Positions 1 to 10,138 of a DNA stretch of 64,000 nt are shown here, one piece after another. Every line of letters starts with the position of its first letter. The stretch's first letter is position 1. Position numbers and translations under genes: made by a program. This DNA is from Aquimarina sp. BL5. Its GTDB lineage: Bacteria; Bacteroidota; Bacteroidia; Flavobacteriales; Flavobacteriaceae. The stretch covers positions 372,001-436,000 of the forward strand of contig NZ_CP031963.1 in NCBI RefSeq assembly GCF_003443675.1, in the 5' to 3' direction. The notes under the pieces were generated by a model. It saw nothing but the letters and a program-made list of their open reading frames with translations, had not been told where the DNA came from and did no database searches.

Positions 1-3000
1 TAATAATTATAAGTCACCAATTGTTAATGGAAAATCTCAGTTTCAATTATTTAATACATTATTGACAGATGCTCTGGTAGCGAATAATCCTTATTTAAAT
101 AGATATACGGGCGGTTTAGGAAATAGTAATAATCCAGTAAATTGGAAACAGACTTCGTTTCTTACCGCGAAAGACGATATAGTAAATTTTGCAGTTGGAC
201 AGGATATCTCTACAATGTCTAAAGAACAAGGAACAATAAATACAAATCAGTATTTCCAATTCAACCCTAATAGCGGTACTTGGGACATTGTGCAAAGTCT
301 ACCATCAACAGGAAGAAATGTTACAATAAGTAGCGATTATATGACAGCTGGTAAAGACATTTTTTATCAGGATACAGATGGGCAATGGATTAAACAAGCA
401 CAACAGCTTACTAATTTAGGAGCTACAGAAACGGTGCAAAATCGAGGGTCAGTATATATTGCTTATCAAGATAATACAGATAATAATGCCCAAACATATT
501 TTGCTACTCCTCTAAATAGTGTACCTGGTTCTCCTATAAAATTACCGCTAACTGCTGGAGGTAGTGGTCAAAAAATAATGGTAGATCAAGAAACAGTAAA
601 ACCTGGTACTTTGTTAGCCGGAATTGATTCTTTTGTTACATTTCCTGCTGATCAAGACTTCGATACAGCCACTTCTGTTGCATTATACAAAGTCGTAGAT
701 AGAAAAGCAACAGATATTGTCCAAGTACAACCAGTATCTCATATTGAAATCTCAAGTGGTTCAGATTTAGAAGAAAAGTACTATCAATCATATGATTATG
801 CGCGATCAGCACAATCCGTAATTACATATGATAGTCGTTCTGGTTTAGCACAATTCCCGAAAGTTACTGTATTTACAGGAACTAAAATTCCTGATGTATC
901 ATTAACTACAAATGGAATTACAATCAGTTATTTCTCTAATGGAGTAGCAACGCAAAACGAAATACCATATAGTAATTGGATTTATAATTATAACCAATTA
1001 TTAAATGGCGCTCTACTTCAAAAAGTACAATATGATAAAGATGGTAATCTGGTAACTAAAGAAACTAATTATTGGAAAATCTTTAGCAATGATGTAGTTC
1101 AAAAAAGATATTTATACAGCGCTTTTTTTAGGTTAAGTAAATCGGTTACGGTTAGAGATGGTGTTAGTCAAACTTCTAGCATAACATATTATCAGGATCT
1201 AGGATTACCCATGAATAGCGTAACTACTTATTTTGATTCTAGTGGAGTAGAAAAAACAATTACAAGCGAGAAAAAATATGCTATTCAAATTCCTGAATAT
1301 GAGTCAGTTATGAAAGAGAAACACTTTCTTAATGCAATAGTTCAAGAATCAGTTGCTGTAACAGGAAAAAATGACATTAAAAAATATATAAGCTCTAAGG
1401 TAGTTACCTGGAAAAATTGGTCTGATACTAATGAATGGAAATGGTCAGCGTATCAAAATTATGATTGGTTGAATAATTCACAAAATAACCCTGTTTTTGA
1501 TTTTTCTCTTAAGAATAGTAATTCAGATTGGTTAAAGAAACAAGAAGTTATTACAAGAGGTATATTTGATACTGTAGATGAAATGATGAATGTAGATGGT
1601 GTAAGTTCATCCTATATTTATGATAAAAGCGGACAATTTCAAGTTGCAGAATTTATAACAGCCAGTAGAAAAGGAGAGGAAGCTTCTTTTTATAGTTTCG
1701 AAACATATGAAGAATCAAATGGATGGGAAATTAATGCAAATGCATCTATAATTCCAAATAGTATTGATAAAACTATTGATGCCAGAATAGGTGTCTCATC
1801 CCTAAAAATAGCTAAAGGAACGGGAATTCAACGACAATTTAGTCCTACCAATCAAGAACAGGATTATGTGTTTTCTAGCTATATAAAATTACCAGACACT
1901 TTCGATAAAAATAAAGGAGAAGCTAATTGGATCATAACCTTTAGTAATAACGGTACTGCTGTAGGGAAAAATATAATCTTACCCTTTGGAGAAACTGTAG
2001 GATCCTGGCAATATGTTTATTGCATATTAAATTTGAAAGACTATAATCTAGCTGGAACTTCTAAATTAATAACGATAACGCTAAAAGCACAAAATGATAA
2101 TTCAGATACTGCAGTACTAATAGATTGCTTGCGGTTTTCGCCATTGCAAAGTCTTTTTTCTGCTGTTTCAGTGGATACAAAAATTAACCTTATAAGTGAA
2201 AGTTTAGGTTCTAACGGAGAGGTAAGAAGTAAGTTTTTTGATAACTATCAAAGAGTCATGGCTACAACTAGTTTTTCTGATGAAACAACTTCGATGGCTA
2301 CAAACTATTTTTCTCGGACAGGTAATGATAATACATATGTAGCTGAAGACCCAAATAATAAGCTTAAAGTGTTATCCGCTGGCGGAGGTCCGGCACTTTG
2401 TTTTAAAAAAGGAAATCAATGGAAAGAATTTTGGACACCAAATGATAAATCTGATTGGCAAGTCGAAGATACCATACTGAAATTTACTCATTCATCATCC
2501 GAAGGGATATTAACATACAAAGAAGAAATGACCGATAATTACGGAGTAATGTTAAATCTCTCTCCGCTAGAAGCTATTAATGAGTCTTTGGGAATAAGAA
2601 TTGGGAATCAATTTACGGTTCAGTGGAATCCATCTGTTGGTCAGTGGCAATTATTAGATGGAAATAATCAAGTTTTGCAACAAAACAGTAGTAATACAAT
2701 TGACATAAGTACAGCTGCTACTTCAAAAAAAATAAATAATACTTCTACCTTAAGTTCGAAGCTATTAAGATCAGGTTTGCATATAAACCGTGAAATGAAT
2801 GTGATTGATGGAAAAAGCAGTGGTGTATATGATAAAAAATATAATAAATATTATGCTATAGATGCATCATCTGCAGGTTTGAGTATTAATAACTTAGAGA
2901 GTCAATGGTTCTTGCTGGTTAATGAAAATAGCATTTTGTTTTTTGCCGATGGAGCTCTTATATTTAATTACGTAAGTGATTCTGTAATTTCGGGCAAGGC

Positions 3001-6000
3001 ATCATTATTTGCAAATAATACAATTGGAATAGATTGTTTATTAACCTCATTTGATAATTTATCTACACTAACCTTTGTTAATGCAACTGGTAACGATATT
3101 CAATCACAGTTATTAGACAATACTACAATGACAATTGTGGAGAATATTTATAATAGTCAAGGATTTATAATAGCTAATACAAAACCTGCATTCGTAAAAG
3201 CAAATCAAAAAAATCCAATATTTGAATATTCCAAAGACTTCGTAACGTATAATTCGCAAACTGGAATTATGGGTGGATTGGTTTCTGATTTTTATCCTGA
3301 TGATAATGGATATCCATATTTTGGATACAGTTATGAACGTTCTCCATTAAATAGAGTTATAGAAAAATCGATGCCAGGAATAGCATATAAGTTGGGTACA
3401 AATACTCAAAAATTCATGTATGGAGCTAATACAGGAGAATTAGGATTGCCTGTAGGAGAATATTTTAAAACTACAATTATTGATCAAAATGGAAATACAT
3501 CTTATTCGATAGCTGATAAACGACAACAAGAAGTTCGAAAGATGGGTCAAAAAAATGACAATGAAGAGATTATTTCAGCTGTGTATTACGATGATTCAGG
3601 TAATCCAATAGCTATGCATACACCAAATGCAATGATCAAAACGAATAGTGAAAACTGGATAAATTATAGTACTTACAACTTTTTAGGACAATTAATTACT
3701 ACAAATTCTAATACAAGTGGTACTACAGAAATGATTTATGATCAAGCAAATAGGTTACGATTTAGACAAGATGCAGAAGCTAAAACAGAAGGGAATTATC
3801 AATATTATAAATATGATAATTCCGGTAGAATTAAAGAAACAGGTTATATAATAGGTACCTGGAATCGTGATGATTTACAAAAGAAAGCTAATAATACCCC
3901 AGACTATCCTACCAATCTGAATACCTGGAGATTAAAGACTTTGTACGATTATAATGGTACCGATAGTCCTTTGCAAATTGGTCAGGTTGTGCAAACATTA
4001 AACAATCATTCAGACAACGGAGTTGCAGATGTAGAGGAAAATTTCTTATATGATGTATATGGAAATGTGATCTCCAGAAGTCAAAAAGTATTGGAATTTG
4101 AAGACGAGTATTTTACTACAAATTTCGAATACAATAATCTAGGAGGAATACTTCGAATTGATTATCCAGTACAGAAAAATAAAACGGCTTATAGCGTTTA
4201 CTACACATATAATAGTATTGGACAAATAGAAGGAATAAGTAATTCTTCAATGTCCAAAAATGAGATCGCTACCTATACATATAATCCGGCAGGGAAACCA
4301 GAACAAGAGATTTTGTATCCTAATAGTAGCAATCCTGTGACAAGAAACTATGGATATAATTCACCAGTTTGGTTAGATGCCATGCAGGATATCGGAAATA
4401 ATACGGATCAAATTTTTAAAGAAACCTTAAAAACCGATGCTAGCAGTAATAATGGGCCAAAATACTTCAACGGACAATCAGCTGAAATAGCTTTCCAGTA
4501 CCCAAAGAGTATAAAAGCAGGATCTACTTATACTAATTGGTATAATAGTCTTAATGCTTTAGAAAAAGTAGATGAAGTTAGTAATCATATATCTCCTAAA
4601 ACAAGACTGTATGATTTTGATAACAATGGTAATTTTGATACAATAGCTATAGATGCAAATACGTATAAATTTATACCAGAGCCTGATAAAGGAGATCGTC
4701 TTCAGAAAGTAGATAACAGTGTTACTAATGAATCTTTATTCAATCTTTCTTATAATCAGAATGGATCAGTACATCTTTACACTGCATCGGGAGCAGACGG
4801 ACATGCACCACAAAATCTTTCTTTTAAGTATGATGCTGGTAACAGGATGACGTCTAAGATTGAAAATTTAGATAGTTCATTAGATTATAGTTTTTATTAT
4901 AATAGTTCTAATGATAGAGTACTGAAACAAGAAATATCTGGAACAACCATTGAAAAAACCACATTATATGTTAAAAGTCTGTCAGGTAATCCTTTAGTGC
5001 AAATAAGAAGACAGCAAAAGATAGAGGATAGTATGTACATTGTGTACGGTCCAATTGGGATTATATCTTTTGTTAAAAATGATAATCAATTTACTACTCT
5101 AAAGGATCATTTAGGTTCTGTAAGAGTTGTTCTAGATGATAAAGCTAGAGTAGTTGCTGCTTATGATTATGATATATATGGTAATGTAGAAGTATTAACA
5201 GAACCAGAGCAAGGCTTTTTTCCATATTTATATACAAGTCAGGAATATGATTTAGAATTAGGGATATACAATTATAAAGCACGTTTCTATTTTAGTAGAA
5301 TAGGTCGCTTTGGTGTTATAGATAATTATAATCAATTTTTTAGTCCATATATCTATGCAGGCAACAGTCCTGTAGTATATATTGATCCATCAGGAAATTT
5401 TTCTATTGGAAATTTCTTTTCAGCCATTGGAGGAGCTATCATAGGAGCTTTCGAAATTTTAATAGGTGTGGCTATTGATGCCGTTGCAGGTATACTCGAA
5501 GTAGTAACTGGTGGTTTGTCCACTCCAGTAAGTATTGGTCTTGCTGCATTAGCTGGTGGTTTTATAGGATCAGGAGTTAGTGCAGTATCTTATTCTGTAG
5601 TTAGTTTGATAACCAACGAATTTAGTTGGAAAGAATATGGCGTAAATACGGCTATCGGATTTGTAGCGGGAGCAATAACTGGTGGTTTTGGTGCGGCAGG
5701 AGCTATTGCAGCAGAAGCCGCTACTGGTGTTAAGGCTGCAGCAGAAGCAGGGCAAGCTGTGAGCACATTAGCTAAAGTTGCCAATGCAGGTATAAAAGCT
5801 GGATTTGCAATTACTGGAGCTGAAATCGCAGGTGTTTCATCTACTTTAATTAATAATGGAGCTCATGGAAATAGCCTAACCACTGGCCTTGATGAGGCAT
5901 TGGTTAAGGGTGTTTTAAGTTCTACTTTATCTTGGGCTATTCCAGGAATAGATTATAAAGCAGGGTGGGGAAATCTTTTTAAAAGAATCTCGGCAAGTGT

Positions 6001-6208
6001 TGCTAAATCTGAAGGAATTGGAGTCTCTATTCAATTAGGATCTAATGCTGTACATGGTAATAGTCTAGACACCGGATTAATGAATACCGTAATCAAAGGA
6101 TTTGTAAGTGGAAGTGTAGGAGCCTTAGGAACGAAGTCATATGCTAAAGAGAAAACAAAAAGCGAAATTGATTTATTGGGTCAAGAACTCAGTAATATAA
6201 ACTTCTAG
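1..6208 (+). CDS. RHS/YD-repeat giant protein, 3' part (5' end outside window)
   Basis: The frame is open from base 2 to the stop at 6208, at least 2,068 residues, and no stop or convincing start is seen near the left edge (a TTG at 62 is only the first start-like codon), so the true start lies outside. Numbering from base 62, YD/RHS-type repeats such as YDQANRLRFRQ and FKYDAGNRMTSKIE occur from about residue 1230 to 1610. The RHS-associated core follows (LKDHLGSVRVVLD, ELGIYNYKARFY, GRFGVIDNYNQF) and closes with DPSG near residue 1775. The last 270 residues are a Gly/Ala-rich, hydrophobic variable tail with an internal duplication: an HGNSLxTGL motif at about residues 1935 and 1998. Such proteins form large extracellular or secreted shells (Tc-toxin C subunits, polymorphic toxins, wall proteins). 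The tail matches no toxin fold I recognise. No immunity gene can be assigned with confidence. Family assignment is firm; the role is unknown. Confidence 0.9.
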   Translation, partial: NNYKSPIVNGKSQFQLFNTLLTDALVANNPYLNRYTGGLGNSNNPVNWKQTSFLTAKDDIVNFAVGQDISTMSKEQGTINTNQYFQFNPNSGTWDIVQSLPSTGRNVTISSDYMTAGKDIFYQDTDGQWIKQAQQLTNLGATETVQNRGSVYIAYQDNTDNNAQTYFATPLNSVPGSPIKLPLTAGGSGQKIMVDQETVKPGTLLAGIDSFVTFPADQDFDTATSVALYKVVDRKATDIVQVQPVSHIEISSGSDLEEKYYQSYDYARSAQSVITYDSRSGLAQFPKVTVFTGTKIPDVSLTTNGITISYFSNGVATQNEIPYSNWIYNYNQLLNGALLQKVQYDKDGNLVTKETNYWKIFSNDVVQKRYLYSAFFRLSKSVTVRDGVSQTSSITYYQDLGLPMNSVTTYFDSSGVEKTITSEKKYAIQIPEYESVMKEKHFLNAIVQESVAVTGKNDIKKYISSKVVTWKNWSDTNEWKWSAYQNYDWLNNSQNNPVFDFSLKNSNSDWLKKQEVITRGIFDTVDEMMNVDGVSSSYIYDKSGQFQVAEFITASRKGEEASFYSFETYEESNGWEINANASIIPNSIDKTIDARIGVSSLKIAKGTGIQRQFSPTNQEQDYVFSSYIKLPDTFDKNKGEANWIITFSNNGTAVGKNIILPFGETVGSWQYVYCILNLKDYNLAGTSKLITITLKAQNDNSDTAVLIDCLRFSPLQSLFSAVSVDTKINLISESLGSNGEVRSKFFDNYQRVMATTSFSDETTSMATNYFSRTGNDNTYVAEDPNNKLKVLSAGGGPALCFKKGNQWKEFWTPNDKSDWQVEDTILKFTHSSSEGILTYKEEMTDNYGVMLNLSPLEAINESLGIRIGNQFTVQWNPSVGQWQLLDGNNQVLQQNSSNTIDISTAATSKKINNTSTLSSKLLRSGLHINREMNVIDGKSSGVYDKKYNKYYAIDASSAGLSINNLESQWFLLVNENSILFFADGALIFNYVSDSVISGKASLFANNTIGIDCLLTSFDNLSTLTFVNATGNDIQSQLLDNTTMTIVENIYNSQGFIIANTKPAFVKANQKNPIFEYSKDFVTYNSQTGIMGGLVSDFYPDDNGYPYFGYSYERSPLNRVIEKSMPGIAYKLGTNTQKFMYGANTGELGLPVGEYFKTTIIDQNGNTSYSIADKRQQEVRKMGQKNDNEEIISAVYYDDSGNPIAMHTPNAMIKTNSENWINYSTYNFLGQLITTNSNTSGTTEMIYDQANRLRFRQDAEAKTEGNYQYYKYDNSGRIKETGYIIGTWNRDDLQKKANNTPDYPTNLNTWRLKTLYDYNGTDSPLQIGQVVQTLNNHSDNGVADVEENFLYDVYGNVISRSQKVLEFEDEYFTTNFEYNNLGGILRIDYPVQKNKTAYSVYYTYNSIGQIEGISNSSMSKNEIATYTYNPAGKPEQEILYPNSSNPVTRNYGYNSPVWLDAMQDIGNNTDQIFKETLKTDASSNNGPKYFNGQSAEIAFQYPKSIKAGSTYTNWYNSLNALEKVDEVSNHISPKTRLYDFDNNGNFDTIAIDANTYKFIPEPDKGDRLQKVDNSVTNESLFNLSYNQNGSVHLYTASGADGHAPQNLSFKYDAGNRMTSKIENLDSSLDYSFYYNSSNDRVLKQEISGTTIEKTTLYVKSLSGNPLVQIRRQQKIEDSMYIVYGPIGIISFVKNDNQFTTLKDHLGSVRVVLDDKARVVAAYDYDIYGNVEVLTEPEQGFFPYLYTSQEYDLELGIYNYKARFYFSRIGRFGVIDNYNQFFSPYIYAGNSPVVYIDPSGNFSIGNFFSAIGGAIIGAFEILIGVAIDAVAGILEVVTGGLSTPVSIGLAALAGGFIGSGVSAVSYSVVSLITNEFSWKEYGVNTAIGFVAGAITGGFGAAGAIAAEAATGVKAAAEAGQAVSTLAKVANAGIKAGFAITGAEIAGVSSTLINNGAHGNSLTTGLDEALVKGVLSSTLSWAIPGIDYKAGWGNLFKRISASVAKSEGIGVSIQLGSNAVHGNSLDTGLMNTVIKGFVSGSVGALGTKSYAKEKTKSEIDLLGQELSNINF

Positions 6209-6638
6209 AAGACGGTATTATTAGACTTTAGCATTTTGTTATCACTGTAGTAAAAAGATGGCGATGAGTATCATACTAGAAGATTTTAAAAAAGGTGAAC
6301 CAACCATTTAGGTAACTGTAACTCTTAAAAACCCACAAATGAAAATAGAAAATAAATAATCCTCGTGAGCTTGCCCTGAGAATTATTTACTGATACAATC
6401 AAAAAGGGGTTTTCAGACCATAGAGATCCTAATGATAATTGGGCTTGGGAATCTTCAATACTAACTAAATATTATTCTCATAATATCTATCAGAGCAAAT
6501 TAACAAAGAAAGTATTTGGCTAATCTTGTTTTGGTAGAAAACAATACAAATGTTTTTATCAATTAGAATATTAAATCGAAAAGAAAAAGTAATAACATCG
6601 TTTTTTATCAATAAATAATAAATTAAAATATATCAATT
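6209..6638. other. 430-bp intergenic stretch with a possible coding remnant
   Basis: No intact gene is seen. A 47-codon open stretch at 6380..6523 on the plus strand (reading GFSDHRDPNDNWAWESSI in its middle) has protein-like composition but no start codon, so it may be the remnant of a gene once following the RHS gene. A 17-codon ATG frame at 6258 is too short to support. An imperfect inverted repeat, AATAAT-CCTCGTGAG... to ...CCCTGAG-AATTATT, surrounds base 6370. All of this is weak. Confidence 0.35.
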
Positions 6639-6911
6639 ATGTCTGATTCAAAAACTTTTAATGGAGTAAGTATTTCAATCTGGGAATGTGTAAAAAAAAC
6701 TAGTTTAAAAGAACACGGAACGGTTTATGCGCCTCCTGGAGCGAATAAAGGAACAGCAAAAACAAGCACAATTGTAGGTGATGTTGTTCTAGATTTTGAT
6801 TTTGATCCAACCAAGGAGAGTGTTGCTTATACGATTGTAAAAAAACCTGTATTGGCACCCAAAAGCTCGATATGGAGTGGAATTCAAGATACTATAAACG
6901 GATGTTCCTGA
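6639..6911 (+). CDS. Small protein of unknown function, 90 residues
   Basis: An ATG-started frame of 90 residues beginning MSDSKTFNGVSISIWEC and ending in NGCS. It has no signal peptide and no membrane segment. It is rich in Thr, Lys and Val, has two cysteines (residue 17 and the penultimate residue), and its alternating polar/hydrophobic pattern suggests a small beta-rich fold. It stands alone, 430 bp downstream of the RHS gene and before a hairpin at 6951..6987, so it looks like its own transcription unit. The position after an RHS gene makes an immunity or accessory role thinkable, but nothing in the sequence shows that. I do not recognise the family. Codon use and the clean start support it being real. 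Confidence 0.6.
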   Translation: MSDSKTFNGVSISIWECVKKTSLKEHGTVYAPPGANKGTAKTSTIVGDVVLDFDFDPTKESVAYTIVKKPVLAPKSSIWSGIQDTINGCS

Positions 6912-6950
6912 GGTTAGAGTTAAAATTCATAAAACCATATTAGAACAAAC

Positions 6951-6987
6951 AACAAATCAAACTATCTACCAGATGGTTTGATTTGTT
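6951..6987 (+). terminator. Hairpin after the 90-residue gene
   Basis: A 12-bp perfect stem, AACAAATCAAAC at 6951..6962 pairing with GTTTGATTTGTT at 6976..6987, has a further ATCT/AGAT pairing inside its loop. There is no clear U-run after it, so it could be a factor-assisted terminator or an mRNA-stabilising 3' hairpin. Confidence 0.5.
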
Positions 6988-7151
6988 CATGATATTTAAG
7001 AATAATAAATTAGAACTTCGATAATCATCATTGACTCTTAAATACTATTAACATAATTTCTGAGGACCTACTTTCCCTAAACCAAATGTCTACTTCACTC
7101 AATATCGATTGTAATTAGTACTATCTCAGTGTAGTTTTATTTCATAATTAA

Positions 7152-8690
7152 AAAACTATCCAATATGAAATCACTACACTACTTTATGATGTAAGAGTTT
7201 TAAAAGATAAAAAAGCTGCTTCGTTATATGGATCTAGAGCAGTTCATGGATGTATTATTATTACTACACATAAGGGAAATTACGAAATAAAAAACAAAGA
7301 ATCCTATGAAGAAATTGTAGAAAATAGTTTTGAAAAAGTCCAGACATCTCCGCTATCTACATTCTCTATTGATGTGGATAAAGCATCCTATAGTAATGTG
7401 CGTAGAATGATTAACAATGGACAACAAATACCTGCAGGCGCTGTAAAGATTGAAGAAATGATCAACTATTTTGAGTATGATTATAAACAACCAAAAGGAG
7501 ATCATCCTTTTGCAATCCATACAGAATATGGAAAAACTCCTTGGAATAAAGAAACTCAATTAGTCAAAATTGGTTTAAAAGGAAAGGAAATTCCGCAAGA
7601 TGCGATTCCTGCTTCCAACTTAGTATTTCTGCTTGATGTATCAGGTTCTATGGATGAAGCAAATAAATTACCATTATTAAAGAGAGCTTTTAAATTATTA
7701 GTAAATCAATTAAGAGAAAAAGATAAGGTTTCTATAGTGGTTTATGCTGGAGCTGCCGGAATGGTATTAAAACCTACATCTGGTGCTTATAAAAACGAAA
7801 TCAACCAAGCCTTAGATAATATTAGTGCTGGTGGATCAACAGCTGGAGGGGCTGGAATCCAACTTGCTTATAAGATTGCTCAGGAAAATTTCATAAAAAA
7901 AGGTAATAACCGTGTAATTCTTGCTACAGATGGTGACTTTAATGTTGGAATAAGTAGTGATAAGGATATGAAAACCTTGATAGAAGAAAAGCGTAAATCC
8001 GGAGTATTTCTAACTTGTTTAGGTTTCGGTATGAATAACTATAAAGATAGTAAATTAGAAATCTTAGCAGACAAAGGCAATGGAAATCACGCATACATTG
8101 ATACGATGCAGGAAGCACAAAGAGTGTTAGGGAAAGAGTTTGGAGGAACATTGTATACAATAGCAAAAGATGTTAAAATTCAGGTGGAATTTAATCCAGC
8201 AAAAGTACAAGCATATCGACTTATAGGATATGAAAACAGGTTGTTGGCAGATGAAGATTTTGTGGATGATACAAAAGATGCAGGTGAATTAGGAAGTGGT
8301 CATACCGTTACTGCTTTATACCAAGTAATTCCTGTAGGTATTAGAACTGAGTATCTTAACGATATTCCAGATCTAAAATATACAAGCTCTCAAATCAATA
8401 AAACTTTTGGAGATGAATTGTTAACGGTAAAATTTAGATATAAAAAACCACAAGAAAGTAAAAGTATTGAAATGATACATGTACTAAAAACAGGCGAAAA
8501 CAAAGTTTCTAAAGATTTTAGCTTTGCTGCTTCCGTGGCTTGGTTTGGAATGAAAATTAGAAAATCTAAATACATAAACAATGACCAAATAAAAGATATC
8601 GTCACTTTAGCAGAAGAAAATAGAGCAACAGATAACCAGGGATATAGAGCTGAATTTGTCAGGCTAATGAATAGTTATCAGACCTTATAA
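7152..8690 (+). pseudogene. von Willebrand factor A protein, 5' end lost
   Basis: The frame is open from 7152 (stop at 7149) to 8690. From the GTG at 7374 it gives 438 residues, but family-conserved residues lie upstream of that codon: a TonB-plug remnant (KAASLYGSRAVHGCIIITT), then SPLSTFSIDVDKASYSNVRR, the usual entry to the YfbK-like vWA family. Full-length flavobacterial members begin with a signal peptide and a carboxypeptidase-like domain before the plug; both are missing here. There is no ATG in frame. An ATG at 7165 starts out of frame as MKSLHYFMM and stops after nine codons, which looks like an original start joined out of frame to the plug by a deletion. The rest is well kept: the MIDAS motif DVSGSM, and the C-terminal GYRAEFVRLMNSYQTL. 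Either a pseudogene or a shortened cytoplasmic product from GTG 7374. Confidence 0.75.
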
Positions 8691-8714
8691 TAAAGATTGG
8701 TGAGTTTAATTGGT

Positions 8715-8755
8715 AAAGAGACATCTGTAAAGGATTGCAGTTGTCTCTTTTTTGT
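8715..8755 (+). terminator. Intrinsic terminator after the vWA gene
   Basis: AAAGAGACA at 8715..8723 pairs with TGTCTCTTT at 8742..8750, with an extra CTG/CAG pairing inside and a run of T continuing to 8753. It separates the vWA remnant from the M24 peptidase gene. Confidence 0.75.
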
Positions 8756-8788
8756 GATACTTTTATTCGAACTTAACGAATCACACAA

Positions 8789-10108
8789 ATGAAAAAATTA
8801 CTTGTTCTTACACTACTTTTTATTACGAACATATCCAATGCACAAATCCTTCCAGAACGAGAGCGGGCTGATATAATTGATCAAATCCTTTCTGATAGGT
8901 TTAATAATCTATTACCTCAACTCATGGATCGTACGGATTTTGATATGTGGATTTTGATTTCCAGAGAATACAATGAAGATCCTGTTCTTAAAACTATGTT
9001 ACCGGCTAAATGGCTTAATGCCAGAAGGAGAACCATCCTTGTTTTTTACAGGGATAAAGAAAAAAACACTATCGAACAATTAGCTGTGGCAAGATATAAC
9101 GTAGGTAAGAATATCGATTCTGCTTGGGATAAAGAAAAACAACCGGATCAGTGGAAAGCGCTTATGGATATAATCACAAAAAGAGATCCTAAAAAAATAG
9201 GTCTTAATTATTCTACACATTTTGGTATCGTAGACGGAATTGTAAAGACAGATTATGAGGAGTTTATGAAAGAACTTCCTGAAACTTATAAATCTAGAGT
9301 AACTTCTGCTGAGAAATTGGCTATTGCTTGGGTAGAAACCAGAACAGAGCAGGAAATGGAACTATATAAAGAATTGGTTCAAACTACGCATGATATTATA
9401 GCAGAAGCATTTAGTACAAAGGTGATTAAACCAGGAACAACCACAACAGATGATGTGGTTTGGTGGTTGCGACAGAAAGTTACGGATATGGGTCTAAAGA
9501 CTTGGTTTCACCCAACAGTAGATATCCAAAGGGCTGGAGAGAAATTAGAAAGTCATATCACTTCCTTTTCTAATAGACCGGATAAGAAGATTATTCGTAA
9601 AGGAGATTTAATTCATTGTGATTTTGGAATTACATATTTACGATTAAATACAGATTGCCAGCAGCACGCATATATCCTTAATAATGAAGAAATGGTTCCT
9701 CCAGAATTTTTGACCAAGGCTTTTGCTGATGGGAATCGTGTTCAAGATATTTTTACTGCGAATTTTGAAACTGGAAAAACTGGAAATCAGATTTTACTGA
9801 AATCATTAGAAGAGGGTAGAGCAGAAGGATTGAAACCATCCATATACACACATCCGTTAGGATTGTATGGACATTCTTCAGGTACAACTTTAGGTATGTG
9901 GGATTCTCAAGGAGGAGTTCCTGTAAATGGTGACTATCCTTTATATGAAAATACCGTATATGCTATAGAACTAAATACTACAGTCAATATACCAGAATGG
10001 AATAAGGATATCAGAATTATGTTGGAAGAAGCTGGTTTTTGGGGATCTAAAGGTTTTAGATATGTAAATGAAAGACAAACCGAATTAATAACAATTCCAA
10101 AGAGATAA
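8789..10108 (+). CDS. Secreted M24-family metallopeptidase (Xaa-Pro aminopeptidase-like)
   Basis: 439 residues. It starts with a type I signal peptide (MKKLLVLTLLFITNISNAQ), so the enzyme acts in the periplasm or outside. The C-terminal half is a pita-bread peptidase fold, with the five usual metal ligands visible: Asp278 (HCDFG), Asp289 (LNTD), His362 (YGHSSG), Glu394 (AIELNT) and Glu413/414 (IMLEE). The N-terminal half (about residues 20-190) matches the creatinase/prolidase-like N domain. Family members remove N-terminal residues before proline from peptides. It has its own unit between the terminator at 8755 and a convergent gene at 10139. A damaged copy of its 3' end lies at 10722..10836. 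Assignment to M24 is firm; substrate is inferred. Confidence 0.9.
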   Translation: MKKLLVLTLLFITNISNAQILPERERADIIDQILSDRFNNLLPQLMDRTDFDMWILISREYNEDPVLKTMLPAKWLNARRRTILVFYRDKEKNTIEQLAVARYNVGKNIDSAWDKEKQPDQWKALMDIITKRDPKKIGLNYSTHFGIVDGIVKTDYEEFMKELPETYKSRVTSAEKLAIAWVETRTEQEMELYKELVQTTHDIIAEAFSTKVIKPGTTTTDDVVWWLRQKVTDMGLKTWFHPTVDIQRAGEKLESHITSFSNRPDKKIIRKGDLIHCDFGITYLRLNTDCQQHAYILNNEEMVPPEFLTKAFADGNRVQDIFTANFETGKTGNQILLKSLEEGRAEGLKPSIYTHPLGLYGHSSGTTLGMWDSQGGVPVNGDYPLYENTVYAIELNTTVNIPEWNKDIRIMLEEAGFWGSKGFRYVNERQTELITIPKR

Positions 10109-10138
10109 ATGAATTAAATAATATTTGAAATATAACTA

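Noticed and set aside
6380..6523. A 47-codon frame with protein-like composition
   Set aside because: It has no start codon and is bounded by stops; kept only as a possible remnant in the intergenic entry, not called a gene.
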